64,000 nucleotides of DNA from Carboxylicivirga sp964602515 (GCA_964602515.1 CAZRRJ010000002.1:620001-684000); one strand, 5' to 3'. Positions 45,340 to 55,450 are shown, counted from the first letter of the stretch. Notes: generated by a model not told the origin, from the sequence alone. Made by a program: numbers and translations.

Positions 45340-47229
45340 ATGATGGATTCTAAAGGATTTGTTTACCCGTCGCAGACTGTAGTAGACAATGCGATAGTAC
45401 AATCGTATGAAAAGTTGTACCAACAATCAATTAAAGACCGAGAAGGTTTTTGGGCAAAAGAAGCTGAGAATTTAGAATGGTATAAAAAATGGGAAAAAGT
45501 ACTGGATAGTAGTAAATACCCCTTTTATAAGTGGTTCATAGGAGGAAAAACCAATATTATACAAAATGCCATTGATCGCCACCTGAAAACGGCAACCCGA
45601 AATAAATTGGCACTTATTTGGGAAGGAGAACCCGGTGATTTAAAAACCTACTCCTATCATGCCTTAAATCGCGAAGTAGCTGAGTTTGCCAATATACTTA
45701 AGGCAATGGGTGTTCATAAGGGTGATATTGTCACTATATACATGCCTCAAATCCCTGAACAAATTTTTGCTATGCTGGCATGTGCTAAAATTGGAGCAGC
45801 TCATAGTGTGGTATATGGAGGGTTTAGTCATGAAGCATTAGCCGAGCGTATTAATGCCGCCAATAGTCGTGTGGTTATTACTGCCGATGGGGGATTTCGC
45901 AGGGGCAAAGCCACTAAGCTAAAAGAAATCGTTAATAAAGCCATGGAACTTTCGCCAACAATGGAAGTGTGTATTACCGTTAAAAGAACCGGAGAAGAAG
46001 TATATATGGAAAATGACCGTGATTATTGGTATCACGATTTAAAAGCACTACCTATTGCCAGTCATAAATGTGATACAGAACAAATGGACGCTGAAGACAT
46101 GCTCTTTTTGCTATATACTTCTGGTTCTACAGGAAAACCCAAAGGCCTTGTGCATACGCATGGTGGGTACAGTGTTTACACATCCACAACACATCGGATG
46201 GTATTTGATATTAAGCCGGAAGATCGCTGGTGGTGTGCTGCAGATCCGGGGTGGATTACCGGACATAGTTATATGGTATACGGGCCACTGATTAACGGCT
46301 CAACAATATTTATGTATGAAGGGGCGCCTAATCATCCCTATCCAGATCGTTGGTGGCGTATGATTGATAAATATGGAATAACAGTCCTTTATACTTCCCC
46401 TACTGCCATTCGGGGATTAATGCGTTATGGAGAATCATGGGTTAATAGGCATGATATTAGTTCATTACGTTTATTAGGGTCGGTTGGAGAACCTATCAAT
46501 CCTGAGGCATGGCGTTGGTATTATAATGTAGTAGGGAATAAAAATTGCCCAATTATGGACACTTGGTGGCAGACAGAAACAGGAGGTTTTGTTATCACAC
46601 CTTTACCTGTTACACCCTTAAAACCAGGTTCGGCGACAAAGCCATTTTTTGGACATGAGGTAGGAGTGGTTGATGAAGAAGGGAAGGACGTGGCAGTAAA
46701 CGAAGTTGGTGCATTGGTCATAAAAAATCCTTGGCCGGGAATGGCACGTACCATTATGGGAGATGATGAACGGTATAAAGATACCTATTGGGCAAAGTTT
46801 CAAAAACAGAAATATTACCATGCAGGAGACTCAGCTCGTAAGGATGAGGATGGCTATTATTGGATTATCGGGCGTAGTGATGATGTGATAAAAGTAAGTG
46901 GATATCGCTTGGGAACAGCTGAAATTGAGAGTGCAGCTGTTAGTCATTCTGATGTTGCCGAAGCTGCAGCTATTGCCTTGCCACATGAGTTAAAAGGAAG
47001 TGGTATTCATGTTTATGTTATTCTTAAGTCAGGTATTGAGGGAACCAGAGAGTTGGGGAAAGAAATACTTGATCATATTGCCAAAGTAATGGGACCCATT
47101 GCAAAACCTGAAGAAATAATTTTCTCAGAATCGTTACCAAAAACCAGAAGTGGTAAAATTATGCGACGTGTTCTTAAGGCACGTGCTCTAGGTGAAAATG
47201 AAGGAGATTTGAGTACTTTGGATGATTGA
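45340..47229 (+). CDS. acs: Acetyl-CoA synthetase (acetate-CoA ligase)
   Basis: Activates acetate to acetyl-CoA with ATP. The 629-residue length is near the usual 650. It has GDIVTIYMPQIPEQ, VVYGGFSHEALAERI, the AMP-binding P-loop YTSGSTGKPKGLVHTHGG, WWQTETGG, HAGDSARKDEDGYYWIIGRSDDVIKVSGYRLGTAEIE and the catalytic, acetylation-sensitive Lys in LPKTRSGKIMRR. It is a single gene ending in a strong bidirectional terminator. Confidence 0.95.
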   Translation: MMDSKGFVYPSQTVVDNAIVQSYEKLYQQSIKDREGFWAKEAENLEWYKKWEKVLDSSKYPFYKWFIGGKTNIIQNAIDRHLKTATRNKLALIWEGEPGDLKTYSYHALNREVAEFANILKAMGVHKGDIVTIYMPQIPEQIFAMLACAKIGAAHSVVYGGFSHEALAERINAANSRVVITADGGFRRGKATKLKEIVNKAMELSPTMEVCITVKRTGEEVYMENDRDYWYHDLKALPIASHKCDTEQMDAEDMLFLLYTSGSTGKPKGLVHTHGGYSVYTSTTHRMVFDIKPEDRWWCAADPGWITGHSYMVYGPLINGSTIFMYEGAPNHPYPDRWWRMIDKYGITVLYTSPTAIRGLMRYGESWVNRHDISSLRLLGSVGEPINPEAWRWYYNVVGNKNCPIMDTWWQTETGGFVITPLPVTPLKPGSATKPFFGHEVGVVDEEGKDVAVNEVGALVIKNPWPGMARTIMGDDERYKDTYWAKFQKQKYYHAGDSARKDEDGYYWIIGRSDDVIKVSGYRLGTAEIESAAVSHSDVAEAAAIALPHELKGSGIHVYVILKSGIEGTRELGKEILDHIAKVMGPIAKPEEIIFSESLPKTRSGKIMRRVLKARALGENEGDLSTLDD

Positions 47230-47230
47230 T

Positions 47231-47266
47231 AAAATAAAAGGCAAGTGTATGCTTGCCTTTTATTTT
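47231..47266. terminator. Bidirectional terminator between acs and fabD
   Basis: Arms AAAATAAAAGGCAAG and CTTGCCTTTTATTTT pair perfectly over 15 bp around a 6-base loop between two convergent genes. Confidence 0.93.
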
Positions 47267-47298
47267 ATTGCTAGCAGTTAATAGCTGCCAGTGTTTTT

Positions 47299-48189
47299 TT
47301 AGCCTTGATAGGTGCTGAATCCAGTCGTTTCCATTTTACGATCTACTTTCTTTACTAAGCCTTGTAAAACATTACCAGGGCCAACTTCAGTAAATGAAGA
47401 AACACCATCTGAAATCATATTTTGTACTGTTTGCGTCCAGCGGACCGGGGCGGTTAACTGAGCCACTAAGTTTTCTTTAATTGTAGCAGGATCAGTAACC
47501 GCTTGTGCATTTACATTCTGATAAACAGGACAAATTGGGGTGTGAAATGCAGTGTTTGCAATTGCGGCAGCAAGCTCTGTTTGGGCAGGTTCCATCAGTG
47601 GCGAGTGGAAGGCTCCACCTACAGGAAGTTTAATTGCTCGTTTAGCACCTTTTTCAGTCAATTGCTCACATGCCTTATCAATTCCGGCAAAAGAACCGGA
47701 AATAACTAATTGCCCCGGACAGTTATAATTTGCGGCAACGACCACTTCATCAATATTTGCACATACCTCTTCAACTATAGCATCTTCTAAACCTACAATT
47801 GCAGCCATTGTTGATGGCTCAATTTCGCAGGCTTTCTGCATTGCAAGTGCGCGTTGAGAAACTAACTTTAAACCATCCTCAAAATTTATAGCTTTAGCAG
47901 CAACTAAAGCAGAAAATTCGCCTAAGGAATGGCCTGCTGTCATTTCTGGTTTAAAGGCCTCTCCAAGAGTTTTAGCTAATATTACTGAGTGAAGGAAGAT
48001 TGCAGGTTGAGTTACTTTTGTTTGCTTCAGATCTTCATCACTTCCTTCAAACATTAAGTCAGTTATACGAAATCCTAAGATGTCATTCGCTTTTTCAAAC
48101 AATTCCTTTGCCATTGGAGAGTTGTCATATAAGTCTTTACCCATTCCAACGTATTGGGCACCCTGACCCGGAAATACAAATGCTTTCAT
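47299..48189 (-). CDS. fabD: Malonyl-CoA:ACP transacylase
   Basis: Loads malonyl groups onto acyl carrier protein for fatty acid synthesis. It has 296 residues from MKAFVFPGQGAQYVGMG; six extra upstream codons are possible but unlike the family. It has QPAIFLHSVIL, the catalytic Ser in TAGHSLGEFSALVA, RALAMQKAC with the conserved Arg and the catalytic His in GAFHSPLM. It stands alone and not in a fab cluster. Confidence 0.95.
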   Translation of the reverse strand: MKAFVFPGQGAQYVGMGKDLYDNSPMAKELFEKANDILGFRITDLMFEGSDEDLKQTKVTQPAIFLHSVILAKTLGEAFKPEMTAGHSLGEFSALVAAKAINFEDGLKLVSQRALAMQKACEIEPSTMAAIVGLEDAIVEEVCANIDEVVVAANYNCPGQLVISGSFAGIDKACEQLTEKGAKRAIKLPVGGAFHSPLMEPAQTELAAAIANTAFHTPICPVYQNVNAQAVTDPATIKENLVAQLTAPVRWTQTVQNMISDGVSSFTEVGPGNVLQGLVKKVDRKMETTGFSTYQG

Positions 48190-48519
48190 GTATCTAATTT
48201 TTTTCAAATTACATATGTCATGTGTTAATTCATTTTAATCTTTATCTATTTAATAGAATAATATGAAGAAACCCGTGTCATATTAATTTGTTTTTAGTTT
48301 TGCAGGTCACAAATGTTGTTAAGAACATTAGTTATTAATATGTGTGCCCGCTAATAATTTAAGTTTTTAATGTTACCCATCCCGGTATTAGGTGCCTTTT
48401 ATTGCTATACAACAAAGGCTCACGGTTGATGAGAGTCATTCATTCTTTTTTTATCGCGGCAAAGATAAAGCATAAAAAAGGATAGCTCCTAATAATTATC
48501 TTATCAATTGTATTTTCGA
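48190..48519 (-). promoter_or_regulatory. Region upstream of fabD
   Basis: About 330 bases between fabD and the M28 gene, both on the minus strand. On that strand TATCTTTG at 48460-48467, followed by CCGCG, is a good Bacteroidota -7 box. It would give a 5' leader of about 265 bases before fabD, longer than usual. A nearer promoter cannot be excluded. No gene is seen inside. Confidence 0.45.
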
Positions 48520-50070
48520 CTATTCATTAGCTAAGTTCCAAAGAGTCAAAAAGCTAGTTTTTACTATGGCCTCATACTTCTGCCAGTCAATCTTTTCAAC
48601 ATGGTCATCGGGCATATGGTAAGATTCGTGCCCACCGGTATGAAACCACATAATTGGAATACCTTTTTTTGCAAATGGTGTGTTGTCACTTCCACTTGTG
48701 GGATTATCCCAAGCACTGTAATTAATTTTTAAACCTAAATTGTATTTTTTATTGTTGAGTGCGCACAACTCTTCTGCTTGTTTCCATGTTTTGGTGTATA
48801 ATAAAGTAACAGCCGAATCAGGTTGTTCATAATTAAAACTGCGTCCTATCATATCATAATTGTGATAGTATTTTATTTTACCGATATCATTAAAAGAATT
48901 TACAAATGAGCGTGAGCCTAACAGTCCTCTTTCTTCTGCAGTCCAGTTAGCAAAAATTATAGTACGTTTGGGTTGTATTCCGCTTGCAACAAATGCTTTT
49001 GCTATTGCAACAACACCTATTGTGCCCGATCCATTATCATCAGCCCCATTCCATATATAACCATCATAGGAGCCAAGATGATCGTAGTGTGCACCTACAA
49101 CAATGATTTCATCGGGATAATCAGAACCCTTTATCATAGCAAGTACGTTTCTGCATTTTTTGTGCTCAACATTTGCTTTTGCTGATAATTTAATTGAACT
49201 GTAATTAAATGTAGTAATTGATTTAATGTCTTTTTGCGATAAATTATCTAAATATCTTTCAAGTACTATGTCAAAATCTGGAATTAACTCTCGCATTAGT
49301 TTTTGCGATACCTGAAAGTAATGAGGCGTGTTTTTTTTATCTGACGGTAAGAATAAGCTTTTATTATAAATACCGGAAGAGCGCTTATTAAGATTTTTTT
49401 CTGCTGAAGGTACAGTTTCGGTGATATAAGACCTTTCCAAATGAGGATCATTTAAATCATATTCTAAAATGGCTATAGCATTTGATGAATTAATTGTCAT
49501 CTGTTTTATTTGCAGCCATTCATTTGGTTGTTTATTTTTTAACATCAGTGCTAATGGCGCATTTTCATCTTTAGGCTCGGGTAGGCCCTTAAGTCTAATT
49601 AAAATCTTACCAGAACTTTTTTTAGTATTAACCTCTTTTATTTCATTAGTATTTAGACCATAACCACCCCACATTATTGGTGCTTCAATTGTGTATGATT
49701 GGGGGATGTTTTCAGCTCTCAGATCGAATGGAAATTCAAAACTATTACTGCTGCCTTTTTTTATTAAGTGGATTGTTGCTTTCTCCGGTTGGTGAGCAAT
49801 TACAAGAGGCACATCATCAAAGAAACTATTGTTAATTACTGGAGTTAGATTATATTCTTCATATATAGAAGCCAAATAATCACTTGCCATAAATGCACCC
49901 TTCATTGCGGCTTCTCTTCCTTCAAACCAATCTGATGAGAAGAAAGAAAGTTGAGCTTTTAATGAATTTTGACTAATTGAATTAAGACCTTTATCTATTG
50001 GTTTTTGGGCTTGTGTATATATTGTAATAAAGGATATAAAAGCCAAGAATACAATGCTGTTTTTTAACAT
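48520..50070 (-). CDS. M28-family zinc aminopeptidase, secreted
   Basis: A 516-residue secreted peptidase with a signal peptide (SIVFLAFISFITIYTQAQ). An N-terminal region of about 270 residues with a protease-associated character is followed by the M28 catalytic domain. Zinc ligands and catalytic residues are recognisable: VVGAHYDHLG (His), NGADDNGSG (bridging Asp), WTAEERGLLGSR (Glu-Glu), HNYDMIGR (Asp) and GHESYHMPDDH (His). It probably trims peptides in the periplasm or outside the cell. No partner genes. Confidence 0.9.
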   Translation of the reverse strand: MLKNSIVFLAFISFITIYTQAQKPIDKGLNSISQNSLKAQLSFFSSDWFEGREAAMKGAFMASDYLASIYEEYNLTPVINNSFFDDVPLVIAHQPEKATIHLIKKGSSNSFEFPFDLRAENIPQSYTIEAPIMWGGYGLNTNEIKEVNTKKSSGKILIRLKGLPEPKDENAPLALMLKNKQPNEWLQIKQMTINSSNAIAILEYDLNDPHLERSYITETVPSAEKNLNKRSSGIYNKSLFLPSDKKNTPHYFQVSQKLMRELIPDFDIVLERYLDNLSQKDIKSITTFNYSSIKLSAKANVEHKKCRNVLAMIKGSDYPDEIIVVGAHYDHLGSYDGYIWNGADDNGSGTIGVVAIAKAFVASGIQPKRTIIFANWTAEERGLLGSRSFVNSFNDIGKIKYYHNYDMIGRSFNYEQPDSAVTLLYTKTWKQAEELCALNNKKYNLGLKINYSAWDNPTSGSDNTPFAKKGIPIMWFHTGGHESYHMPDDHVEKIDWQKYEAIVKTSFLTLWNLANE

Positions 50071-50437
50071 ACTCGTAGTTGTTATGTGATTTAGAAAGAT
50101 ATTAAATAAGTTAATTTTTTTTTGTCAAAAAAATATTGTGCTAAAGTAGGAGATGATTTTGGATAATAGAAGTGACGCCTGTTGCTTTAGGTGCAATAAT
50201 GTTCAGGAATTTAATTTTAATGACTAACAAATTGTTTTCTAGATAGAAAAAATGGAAATAATTAGAAAAAAATAATGTGTATGTTGCTCTATTTCAATTG
50301 AAAATTAGTACTTTTGCAGCGCTTTTTTGTCTAAAATTGTCAAAGGAGCTGAAAATCAGTGGGGTTTTTAAAAGGAATAGTGTACCTTTGCACCCCATTT
50401 AAAGAAGAAATTGTTTAATGCAATATATTTAAATTTT
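50071..50437. promoter_or_regulatory. Divergent promoter region with two rpsL promoters
   Basis: Two Bacteroidota -7 boxes read toward rpsL: TACTTTTG at 50309-50316, with GTTG 22 bases upstream as a weak -33 box, and TACCTTTG at 50383-50390, about 48 bases before the rpsL ATG. Tandem promoters would suit a strongly expressed ribosomal operon. No gene is seen in the region. Confidence 0.6.
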
Positions 50438-50821
50438 ATGCCAACAATTCATCAGTTAGTTAGAAAAGGACGAAACAAGCAGGTGGAAAAAAGTAAATCA
50501 CCAGCTTTGAATGCATGTCCTCAGAGACGAGGCGTGTGTGTGAGGGTGTATACAACTACACCAAAGAAGCCTAACTCAGCCATGAGAAAGGTAGCAAGGG
50601 TGCGTTTAACCAACGGAAAAGAGGTTAATGCGTATATCCCTGGAGAAGGACATAACCTACAAGAACACTCAATTGTATTAGTGCGTGGAGGTAGAGTAAA
50701 AGATCTTCCTGGGGTGCGTTATCACTTGGTTCGTGGTGCTTTAGATGCATCAGGAGTTGACGGACGTACGCAGCGTCGTTCAAAGTATGGTACTAAGCGA
50801 CCAAAAGCTGCTAAAAAGTAA
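50438..50821 (+). CDS. rpsL: 30S ribosomal protein S12
   Basis: Decoding-centre protein of the small subunit, 127 residues from MPTIHQLVRKGR; an in-frame TTG 27 bases upstream is not used. The streptomycin-relevant segments TTPKKPNSAMRKVARV and GGRVKDLPGVRYHLVRG carry Lys at both classic resistance positions, the sensitive state. First gene of the str operon, followed by rpsG and fusA. Confidence 0.97.
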   Translation: MPTIHQLVRKGRNKQVEKSKSPALNACPQRRGVCVRVYTTTPKKPNSAMRKVARVRLTNGKEVNAYIPGEGHNLQEHSIVLVRGGRVKDLPGVRYHLVRGALDASGVDGRTQRRSKYGTKRPKAAKK

Positions 50822-50941
50822 TTAAAAAGACATTGTGAAGTGCGTTGTTTACTTGGTTAGTTAACTGGATGAGTAAATGTTTAATCATTGAAGACTAGTA
50901 AGGACAGCCAAGAAAGAATAACAAAGTAAACAAAAGAGAAG

Positions 50942-51418
50942 ATGAGAAAAAGTAAACCAAAAAAGAGGATTCTTTTACCGGATCCCAAATTTAACGACAC
51001 CACGGTTACTCAATTTGTGAATAACCTGATGTTGGATGGTAAAAAGTCAATCGCTTTCAAAATCTTTTACGATGCTATGGATCGTATTGCAGATAAAGCA
51101 GAAAAAGAAGGAAAGTCAGTATTGGAAATTTTCAAGAAAGCACTGGAAAATATTACTCCTGCGGTAGAGGTTAAAAGCCGTCGTGTTGGTGGTGCTACAT
51201 TTCAGGTTCCTACTGAAATTCGTCCAGCCAGAAAGATGTCCATCGGCATGAAACACATGATTTTATACTCGCGTAAGCGTAGTGGAAAATCAATGGCAGA
51301 AAAATTATCTGCTGAAATTGTTGCAGCATACAATTTAGAGGGTGCTGCCTTCAAAAAGAAGGAAGATATGCATAAAATGGCAGAAGCTAACCGTGCTTTT
51401 GCTCACTTCAGATTTTAA
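50942..51418 (+). CDS. rpsG: 30S ribosomal protein S7
   Basis: Primary 16S rRNA-binding protein that starts assembly of the small-subunit head, 158 residues. It shows FVNNLMLDGKKSIA, PAVEVKSRRVGGATFQVPTEIRPARK and the C-terminal EANRAFAHFRF. The 120-base spacer after rpsL is where Escherichia coli S7 regulates its own operon; no obvious matching structure was recognised here. Confidence 0.97.
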   Translation: MRKSKPKKRILLPDPKFNDTTVTQFVNNLMLDGKKSIAFKIFYDAMDRIADKAEKEGKSVLEIFKKALENITPAVEVKSRRVGGATFQVPTEIRPARKMSIGMKHMILYSRKRSGKSMAEKLSAEIVAAYNLEGAAFKKKEDMHKMAEANRAFAHFRF

Positions 51419-51445
51419 TATAAAATTATTTAAGAAACTATTTTC

Positions 51446-53557
51446 ATGGGAAAGGCAGATCTTAAAAAGACCAGAAATATTGGTATCATGGCGCACATTG
51501 ATGCCGGTAAAACAACGACTACTGAGCGTATCTTGTTTTACACAGGTATCACTCACAAAATTGGTGAGGTGCATGATGGTGCGGCTACCATGGACTGGAT
51601 GGAGCAAGAGCAAGAGCGTGGTATTACTATTACTTCAGCTGCAGTAACAACAAACTGGATTTACGAAGGTGTTGAAAATAAAATCAACATCATTGATACT
51701 CCAGGGCACGTTGACTTTACTGTAGAGGTAGAGCGTTCTTTGCGTATCCTTGACGGTGCCGTAGCTTTATTCTGCGCTGTAGGTGGTGTTGAGCCACAGT
51801 CTGAGACAGTATGGCGTCAGGCTAATAAATACAATGTGCCTCGTATCGGTTTCGTTAATAAAATGGACCGTTCAGGTGCTAACTTTTTCGAAGTAGTTCG
51901 TCAGGTTAGAGAAATGTTGGGAGCAAACCCTGTACCAATGGTGATTCCTATTGGAGCAGAAGAAACTTTCAAAGGCGTTGTTGACTTGATCGAAAACAAA
52001 GCGATTATCTGGCATGATGATGCTCAGTTAGGTTCAACTTTCGAATACGTTGAAATCCCAGCTGACATGAAAGATGAGGCAGAAGAGTGGAGAAGCAACC
52101 TCGTAGAAGCTGTTGCTGAGCACGACGATGCATTGTTGGAGCGCTTCTTCGAAGATCCAGAATCAATCACTCGTGACGAGTTAATTGCTGTAATTCGTAA
52201 GGCGACTATTGCTCAAACGATTACTCCAATGTTCTGTGGTTCATCTTTCAAAAACAAAGGTGTACAGCGTTTATTGGATGCAGTTATTCAGTTTTTACCA
52301 AGCCCAAGTGACATTGGTTCAATCGAGGGTATTAATCCTAAAACTGATGAGCCTGTTTCTTACGTAATGGATGAAGAGGCACCTTTGGCAGCATTAGCAT
52401 TTAAAATTGCAACTGACCCATTCGTAGGTCGTTTGTGTTTCATGCGTGTTTATTCAGGTAAAATAGAGGCTGGTTCATATGTATTGAACACTCGTACTGA
52501 TAAGAAAGAGCGTATTTCACGTCTGTTTCAGATGAAATCGAATAAGCAGTTGCCTCGTGAAGTAATCGGTGCAGGAGATATTTGTGCAGGTGTAGGTTTC
52601 AAAGATATTCGCACTGGAGATACTTTGTGTGATGAGAAACATCCTATCGTACTTGAATCAATGGATTTCCCTGAGCCTGTAATCGGTGTTGCAGTTGAAC
52701 CATTGTCCCAAAAGGATATGGATAAATTAGGTGTTGCTCTTGGAAAACTTGCTGAGGAAGATCCGACGTTTAAAGTTGCTACTAATGAAGAAACTGGTCA
52801 GACTGTAATTTCAGGTATGGGTGAGCTTCACCTTGAAGTACTTATTGACCGCCTAAGACGTGAGTTTAAAGTAGAATGTAACCAGGGACAACCTCAAGTA
52901 ACTTACAAAGAAACTATTTCTAAGGAAGTTGAAGTGCGTGAGGTGTTCAAGAAGCAGTCAGGTGGTCGTGGTAAATTTGCTGATATCCAGTTTCGTATGG
53001 GACCTGTTGATGAAGGTAAGTCAGGACTGCAGTTTGAAAATATCATTAAAGGTGGTAATATTCCTAAAGAATATATTCCTTCAATCGAAAAAGGTTTTAA
53101 AGAAGCCATGCTGAATGGTGTGCTTGCCGGAAATGAAGTTGAAGACCTTAAAGTTGTGGTGTTTGATGGTTCATTCCACGCAGTTGATTCAGACCAGTTG
53201 TCGTTCGAAATTTGTGCACGTCAAGGGTTTAAAACTGCTGCAGCTCAAGCTAAGCCTCAATTGTTAGAGCCTATAATGCGTGTAGAAGTTGTTACTCCTG
53301 AAGAGTATATGGGTGATATTATTGGTGACTTCAACAAGCGTCGTGGACAGGTAGAAGGAATGGAATCAAAAGCTGGTGCCCGTGTAGTAAAGGCTAAGGT
53401 GCCGTTGGCTGAGATGTTTGGTTATGTTACTTCTTTACGCACTATCTCTTCAGGTCGTGCTACTTCTTCAATGGAATTTTTAGAGTACAATGAGGTGCCA
53501 AAAAATATTGCTGTTGAAGTTGTTAAAGAAGCAAAAGGAAAAGTAGAATTATTATAA
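51446..53557 (+). CDS. fusA: Translation elongation factor G
   Basis: GTPase that drives ribosomal translocation, 703 residues. G1 is AHIDAGKTTTTE, with the switch region RGITITSAA, G3 DTPGHVDF and G4 NKMD (GFVNKMDRSGANF). Domains II-V follow, with GGRGKFADIQF in domain IV. It is the classical form. No tuf gene follows; rpsJ starts 18 bases later, so the str operon runs straight into the S10 operon. Confidence 0.97.
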   Translation: MGKADLKKTRNIGIMAHIDAGKTTTTERILFYTGITHKIGEVHDGAATMDWMEQEQERGITITSAAVTTNWIYEGVENKINIIDTPGHVDFTVEVERSLRILDGAVALFCAVGGVEPQSETVWRQANKYNVPRIGFVNKMDRSGANFFEVVRQVREMLGANPVPMVIPIGAEETFKGVVDLIENKAIIWHDDAQLGSTFEYVEIPADMKDEAEEWRSNLVEAVAEHDDALLERFFEDPESITRDELIAVIRKATIAQTITPMFCGSSFKNKGVQRLLDAVIQFLPSPSDIGSIEGINPKTDEPVSYVMDEEAPLAALAFKIATDPFVGRLCFMRVYSGKIEAGSYVLNTRTDKKERISRLFQMKSNKQLPREVIGAGDICAGVGFKDIRTGDTLCDEKHPIVLESMDFPEPVIGVAVEPLSQKDMDKLGVALGKLAEEDPTFKVATNEETGQTVISGMGELHLEVLIDRLRREFKVECNQGQPQVTYKETISKEVEVREVFKKQSGGRGKFADIQFRMGPVDEGKSGLQFENIIKGGNIPKEYIPSIEKGFKEAMLNGVLAGNEVEDLKVVVFDGSFHAVDSDQLSFEICARQGFKTAAAQAKPQLLEPIMRVEVVTPEEYMGDIIGDFNKRRGQVEGMESKAGARVVKAKVPLAEMFGYVTSLRTISSGRATSSMEFLEYNEVPKNIAVEVVKEAKGKVELL

Positions 53558-53575
53558 CAATTAGTGTTCTCCACT

Positions 53576-53881
53576 ATGAGTCAGAAAATTAGAATAAAAC
53601 TTAAATCTTACGATCACAATTTGGTTGACAAGTCAGCCGAAAAGATTGTAAAGACAGTAAAGAGCACTGGTGCAGTGGTTAGCGGTCCTATACCGCTACC
53701 TACTCACAAGCGTATCTTTACCGTGTTGCGCTCCACATTTGTGAACAAGAAATCACGTGAGCAGTTTCAATTATCATCTTACAAGCGTTTAATCGATATC
53801 TATAGCTCTACAGCTAAAACGATTGATGCTTTGATGAAATTAGAGTTGCCAAGTGGTGTAGAAGTAGAAATTAAAGTGTGA
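53576..53881 (+). CDS. rpsJ: 30S ribosomal protein S10
   Basis: Small-subunit protein that also takes part in transcription antitermination with NusB. It has 101 residues from MSQKIRIKLKSYDHN; four extra upstream codons are not expected. It carries the S10 signature region SGPIPLPTHKRIFTVLRS. It follows fusA by 18 bases. Confidence 0.97.
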   Translation: MSQKIRIKLKSYDHNLVDKSAEKIVKTVKSTGAVVSGPIPLPTHKRIFTVLRSTFVNKKSREQFQLSSYKRLIDIYSSTAKTIDALMKLELPSGVEVEIKV

Positions 53882-53901
53882 TAATTTTAAATGTTTAAAC
53901 A

Positions 53902-54519
53902 ATGCCAGGACTAATTGGAAAAAAAATCGGAATGACTTCCGTTTTCAGTGCCGATGGGAAAAATATTCCATGCACTGTTATCGAAGCTGGACCTTGCGTG
54001 GTTACACAGGTTAAAACTGTGGATACCGATGGCTACGAGGCCGTACAGTTGGCGTTTGACGACAAAAGAGAAAAAAGCACATCTAAACCGGAAGCTGGTC
54101 ATTTTAAAAAGGCTGGTGTTACTCCTAAAAGAAAAGTGGTTGAGTTCCAGGAATTCGAACATGATTTCAAACTAGGAGATGTGGTTGATGTTGATCTTTT
54201 TGGCGAAAGCACCTTTGTTGACATTACCGGAATATCAAAAGGTAAAGGTTTTCAAGGAGTAGTTAAACGTTACAACTTTAGAGGTGTGGGTGATGCCACT
54301 CACGGACAGCACAACCGCTTACGGGCTCCTGGATCTATTGGTGCAGCATCATACCCGGCAAGGGTATTTAAAGGTATGCGCATGGCAGGTCGTACTGGAG
54401 GTGATAGAGTTAAGGTTGAAAACCTTAAAGTAATTAAAGTAATTCCTGAGAATAACTTGATTCTTGTAAAAGGATCTGTTCCAGGAGCAAAAGGCTCATA
54501 TCTAATTATTGAAAAGTAA
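53902..54519 (+). CDS. rplC: 50S ribosomal protein L3
   Basis: Large-subunit assembly protein near the peptidyl transferase centre, 205 residues. It has GLIGKKIGMTSVF, the signature FQGVVKRYNFRGVGDATHGQHNRLRAPGSIG with the Gln that is methylated in enterobacteria, and RVFKGMRMAGRTGG. Its stop overlaps the rplD start (TAATG). Confidence 0.97.
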   Translation: MPGLIGKKIGMTSVFSADGKNIPCTVIEAGPCVVTQVKTVDTDGYEAVQLAFDDKREKSTSKPEAGHFKKAGVTPKRKVVEFQEFEHDFKLGDVVDVDLFGESTFVDITGISKGKGFQGVVKRYNFRGVGDATHGQHNRLRAPGSIGAASYPARVFKGMRMAGRTGGDRVKVENLKVIKVIPENNLILVKGSVPGAKGSYLIIEK

Positions 54520-55148
54520 TGGAACTGAACGTATTAACAATAGAAGGAAAAGAAACCGGTAGAAAGGTAACATTACCTGAAGCGGTGTTCGGAATTGAGC
54601 CCAGCGATCATGCCATTTACCTGGATGTAAAACAATTCTTGGCTAATAATCGTCAAGGGACTCATAAGTCTAAGGAACGTGCTGAAATTACAGGTAGTAC
54701 CCGTAAGATCAAAAAGCAAAAAGGAACAGGTACTGCTCGTGCAGGTAGTATCAAGTCTCCTGTGTTCGTTGGTGGTGGCCGTGCATTTGGTCCTCGTCCG
54801 CGTAACTATCGTTTTAAGTTAAATAAGAAACTTAAGCAGTTAGCTCGTAAATCTGCATTAGCTTATAAAGCACAAACACAAATGATTACTGTATTAGAAG
54901 ACTTCAACTTTGAAGCTCCTAAAACGAAGGATTTTGCCGCAATGGTAAAAAACCTCAAACTTACAGGACAACGTTCATTGTTAGTGTTAAAAGAAGCTAA
55001 TGATAATATCTACCGTTCAGCTCGCAACATTCAGCGTGCAGAAGTAGCAGTATTGTCTGATCTTAATACTTACGACATCATGAAAGCTAAAAACTTGGTG
55101 TTAGTTGAGAGTTCAGTAGAAGAATTCGGTAAACTGTTTAACGCATAA
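54519..55148 (+). CDS. rplD: 50S ribosomal protein L4
   Basis: Lines the peptide exit tunnel; in enterobacteria it also regulates the S10 operon. It has 209 residues with the tunnel loop KKQKGTGTARAGSIKSPVFVGGGRAFGP. The regulatory leader known from Escherichia coli cannot be expected here, since the operon runs on from fusA. Confidence 0.96.
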   Translation: MELNVLTIEGKETGRKVTLPEAVFGIEPSDHAIYLDVKQFLANNRQGTHKSKERAEITGSTRKIKKQKGTGTARAGSIKSPVFVGGGRAFGPRPRNYRFKLNKKLKQLARKSALAYKAQTQMITVLEDFNFEAPKTKDFAAMVKNLKLTGQRSLLVLKEANDNIYRSARNIQRAEVAVLSDLNTYDIMKAKNLVLVESSVEEFGKLFNA

Positions 55149-55159
55149 GGAGGTTCGTC

Positions 55160-55450
55160 ATGAAAGTTATTATTAAACCAATTGTAACAGAAAAGATGAC
55201 AGAACAAGGCGAGAAGTTGAATCGCTACGCATTTGTGGTTGATAAGAATGCTAATAAGCTTCAGATCAAAGGTGCTGTGGAAGAGATGTACAACGTAAGC
55301 GTTGCCTCTGTCAATACAATGGTATATGCCGGCAAAGAAAAGTCGCGTTATACTAAAAGTGGAGTTATTGTTGGTAGAACAAATTCCTTCAAAAAAGCCA
55401 TGATTACATTGGCTGAAGGAGATCAGATTGATTTTTATAGCAATATCTAA
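55160..55450 (+). CDS. rplW: 50S ribosomal protein L23
   Basis: Sits at the tunnel exit and docks trigger factor and SRP. It has 96 residues with IIKPIVTEKMTE, YAFVVDKNANKLQIKGAVEEMYNV and KKAMITLAEGDQIDFY. An AGGAGG stretch lies just before its ATG, one of the few clear ribosome-binding sites in the window. Confidence 0.96.
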   Translation: MKVIIKPIVTEKMTEQGEKLNRYAFVVDKNANKLQIKGAVEEMYNVSVASVNTMVYAGKEKSRYTKSGVIVGRTNSFKKAMITLAEGDQIDFYSNI

